Assembly (NCBI RefSeq): GCF_000725625.1 | Contig: NZ_JOHS01000053.1 | Span: 1 to 64,000, forward strand | Direction of reading: 5' to 3' | Origin: Streptomyces sp. NRRL F-6676 | Lineage (GTDB): Bacteria; Actinomycetota; Actinomycetes; Streptomycetales; Streptomycetaceae | DNA: 64,000 bases | In this document: positions 62,798 to 64,000 of the stretch, piece after piece | How positions within the stretch are numbered: position 1 is the first letter of the stretch | Layout of the letters: every line of letters begins with the position of its first letter | Position numbers and translations under genes: made by a program | The notes under the pieces: model-generated | Told to the model about the DNA's origin: nothing | Seen by the model: the letters and a program-made list of their open reading frames with translations, nothing else | The model's database searches: none

Positions 62798-64000
62798 TCA
62801 CCCCCGCGCGGGCGCCCCCTCCGCCAGCCGGGACGGCAAGTCATGCGCGAGATCCTCCGCGAGCACCCGCTTCGCGATCCCGTCCACCGCCGCCCGCAAC
62901 TCCGCATCGGACGGCCGCCCCACATCCCGCTCCACCCGGTCCGCCAGCCACCGCCCCCACGCCGCCGTGATCAGCCGTGCCTCCCGCTCGCCCGCCTCCG
63001 TGTGGGAGTACAGCGTGCCGTCCCGGGTCAGATACCCCTCCGCCACCATCCGGTCGAACACCGGCAGCAGCACCTCCGGCGGCACCCGCCGCCCCGCCGC
63101 CAGCAGCCCCAAACTCGCGTGCCCCACCAGCCGGGTGAACAGCTCCACCTGCATCACCGCCCACGCCCCGGCCACGTCCAGCCGGGTCTCGGACTCCCGG
63201 ACGATCCGCCGGGCCGTGGCCCGTTCCGTACTGCCGAGGATCTTCCCGACGGCTCGTTCGAGCTGCAACCGCGAGTCCGCGCTGCTCGGGGACGCGAACC
63301 CCTCGCCGAGGTCCGAGGACCCGGCCCGCGCGCTGTCCCGCAGCCGTACCTGCCGCAGGAACAGCGCGACGACGAAGCCGAGCAGCGCGACCGGCACGGT
63401 CCACAGGAACACCGTCTGAAGGGTGTCGGCGTAGGCGTGCACGATCGGCGACGCCGCCGCGGGCGGCAGGGAGTGCACCCCCTCCGGGCTCTGCGCGGCC
63501 CGGGCCAGCGTCGCCGGGTCCGCGGCACCCGTCCGGGCCGCGGCCGCGACCCCGTCCGTCAGATTCGGCGTCAGCGAGTTCGCGTAGATCGTGCCGAACA
63601 CCGCCGTGCCGAACGAGCTGCCCAGCGTACGGAAGAAGGTGACGCCGGAGGTCGCGGTGCCGAGGTCGGCGTAGTCCACGGTGTTCTGCACGGCGATCGT
63701 CAGCACCTGCATCGACAGCCCGATGCCGGTGCCGAGCACGAACATGTACAGCGACTCCCGCCACAGGCCGCTGTCCGGGCCCATCCGCGACATCAGATAC
63801 AGCCCGAGCGCCATCACCAGCGAGCCGACGACCGGGAAGTACCGGTAGTGACCGGTACGGCTCACCACGTTGCCGCTCGCGACCGAGGCGATCAGCAGAC
63901 CGATCACCATGGGCAGCGTGCGCACGCCGGAGATCGTCGCCGAGTCGCCGTCCACGTACTGCAAATACGTCGGCAGATAGGTGAGCGCGCCGAGCATCGC
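62798..64000 (-). CDS. MFS (DHA2/EmrB-type) transporter with C-terminal winged-helix domain, cut by the window edge
   Basis: The C-terminal 399 or more residues of a 14-span drug/proton antiporter; the start lies beyond base 64000. Visible spans include the LPMVIGLLIASVASG, YFPVVGSLVMALGLYL and FVLGTGIGLSMQVLTIAVQN regions, a DHA2 hallmark. After the last span (TVFLWTVPVALLGFVVALFL) come about 150 residues with a helical, MarR/wHTH-like pattern (VELFTRLVGHASLGLLAAGRRV...LPVFDRMVAEGYLTRDGTLYSHTEAG). Such tails occur in some Streptomyces exporters; whether they bind DNA is unknown. Confidence 0.85.
   Translation of the reverse strand, partial: AMLGALTYLPTYLQYVDGDSATISGVRTLPMVIGLLIASVASGNVVSRTGHYRYFPVVGSLVMALGLYLMSRMGPDSGLWRESLYMFVLGTGIGLSMQVLTIAVQNTVDYADLGTATSGVTFFRTLGSSFGTAVFGTIYANSLTPNLTDGVAAAARTGAADPATLARAAQSPEGVHSLPPAAASPIVHAYADTLQTVFLWTVPVALLGFVVALFLRQVRLRDSARAGSSDLGEGFASPSSADSRLQLERAVGKILGSTERATARRIVRESETRLDVAGAWAVMQVELFTRLVGHASLGLLAAGRRVPPEVLLPVFDRMVAEGYLTRDGTLYSHTEAGEREARLITAAWGRWLADRVERDVGRPSDAELRAAVDGIAKRVLAEDLAHDLPSRLAEGAPARG

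Overview
The window is high-GC actinobacterial DNA that reads throughout as a Streptomyces chromosome. The evidence is codon use, GTG starts with ATGA/GTGA stop-start overlaps, a complete Streptomyces-type hopanoid operon, a conservon (sensor, roadblock, DUF742, GTPase) and gene order resembling the S. coelicolor SCO6745-SCO6801 neighbourhood as I remember it. No phage, insertion sequence or CRISPR array was seen. One tRNA (Pro, anticodon GGG) is present.

Left part (0-9 kb): a secreted M1 aminopeptidase, Tex, a 41-residue conserved-looking peptide, a SCO6745/SalK-like protein behind a TetR-type dyad, an enoyl-CoA hydratase, an anti-sigma-like ATPase, IPP isomerase and UDP-glucose 4-epimerase. 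From 9.7 to 16.8 kb lies a tightly coupled operon. It encodes a CDP-alcohol phosphotransferase with a DUF5941-like tail, a nucleotidyltransferase, an archaeal-type sn-glycerol-1-phosphate dehydrogenase homologue, a second CDP-alcohol phosphotransferase, a family-2 glycosyltransferase and a TagG/TagH-like ABC exporter. Together they look like a complete route for making and exporting a surface phospho-polyol, possibly built from the mirror-image glycerol phosphate. This is the best candidate for an undescribed system here.

From 17.1 to 30.3 kb is the hopanoid operon: hpnC, hpnD, a small Arg/Pro-rich protein, hpnE, a polyprenyl synthase, squalene-hopene cyclase, hpnG, hpnH, a second-copy ispG, dxs and the hpnO-type aminotransferase. 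The ispG copy is broken by an out-of-frame internal deletion of about 61 bp. The operon appears to start with a 21-codon leader ORF coupled to hpnC.

From 30.3 to 40 kb are an XRE-cupin regulator behind two tandem dyads, a 39-residue membrane peptide, a tyrosine phosphatase, a LysM/M23 peptidase under a c-di-AMP (ydaO) riboswitch, two SGNH hydrolases, a metallo-beta-lactamase-fold hydrolase and a PAS-GAF-SpoIIE phosphatase. From 40.4 to 49.7 kb are the conservon (its sensor carries a 33-residue tandem repeat tail), tdh-kbl for threonine breakdown, a LysR regulator and a YjbR protein. From 49.9 to 57 kb are the tRNA, an ABC exporter, a FAD-Rieske oxidoreductase, a STAS-ANTAR protein, an NmrA-like reductase behind a strong AT-rich dyad and a Bcr/CflA transporter. 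From 57 to 61 kb is a co-oriented stress group (HPII-type catalase, DUF6098-like, DUF3140, Dps). TauE/SafE, cobK and an edge-truncated MFS transporter follow.

Six intergenic regions carry pieces of one modular GC-rich dispersed repeat. The copy at 30353-30511 is complete, with perfect 32-bp inverted ends, like a miniature mobile element.
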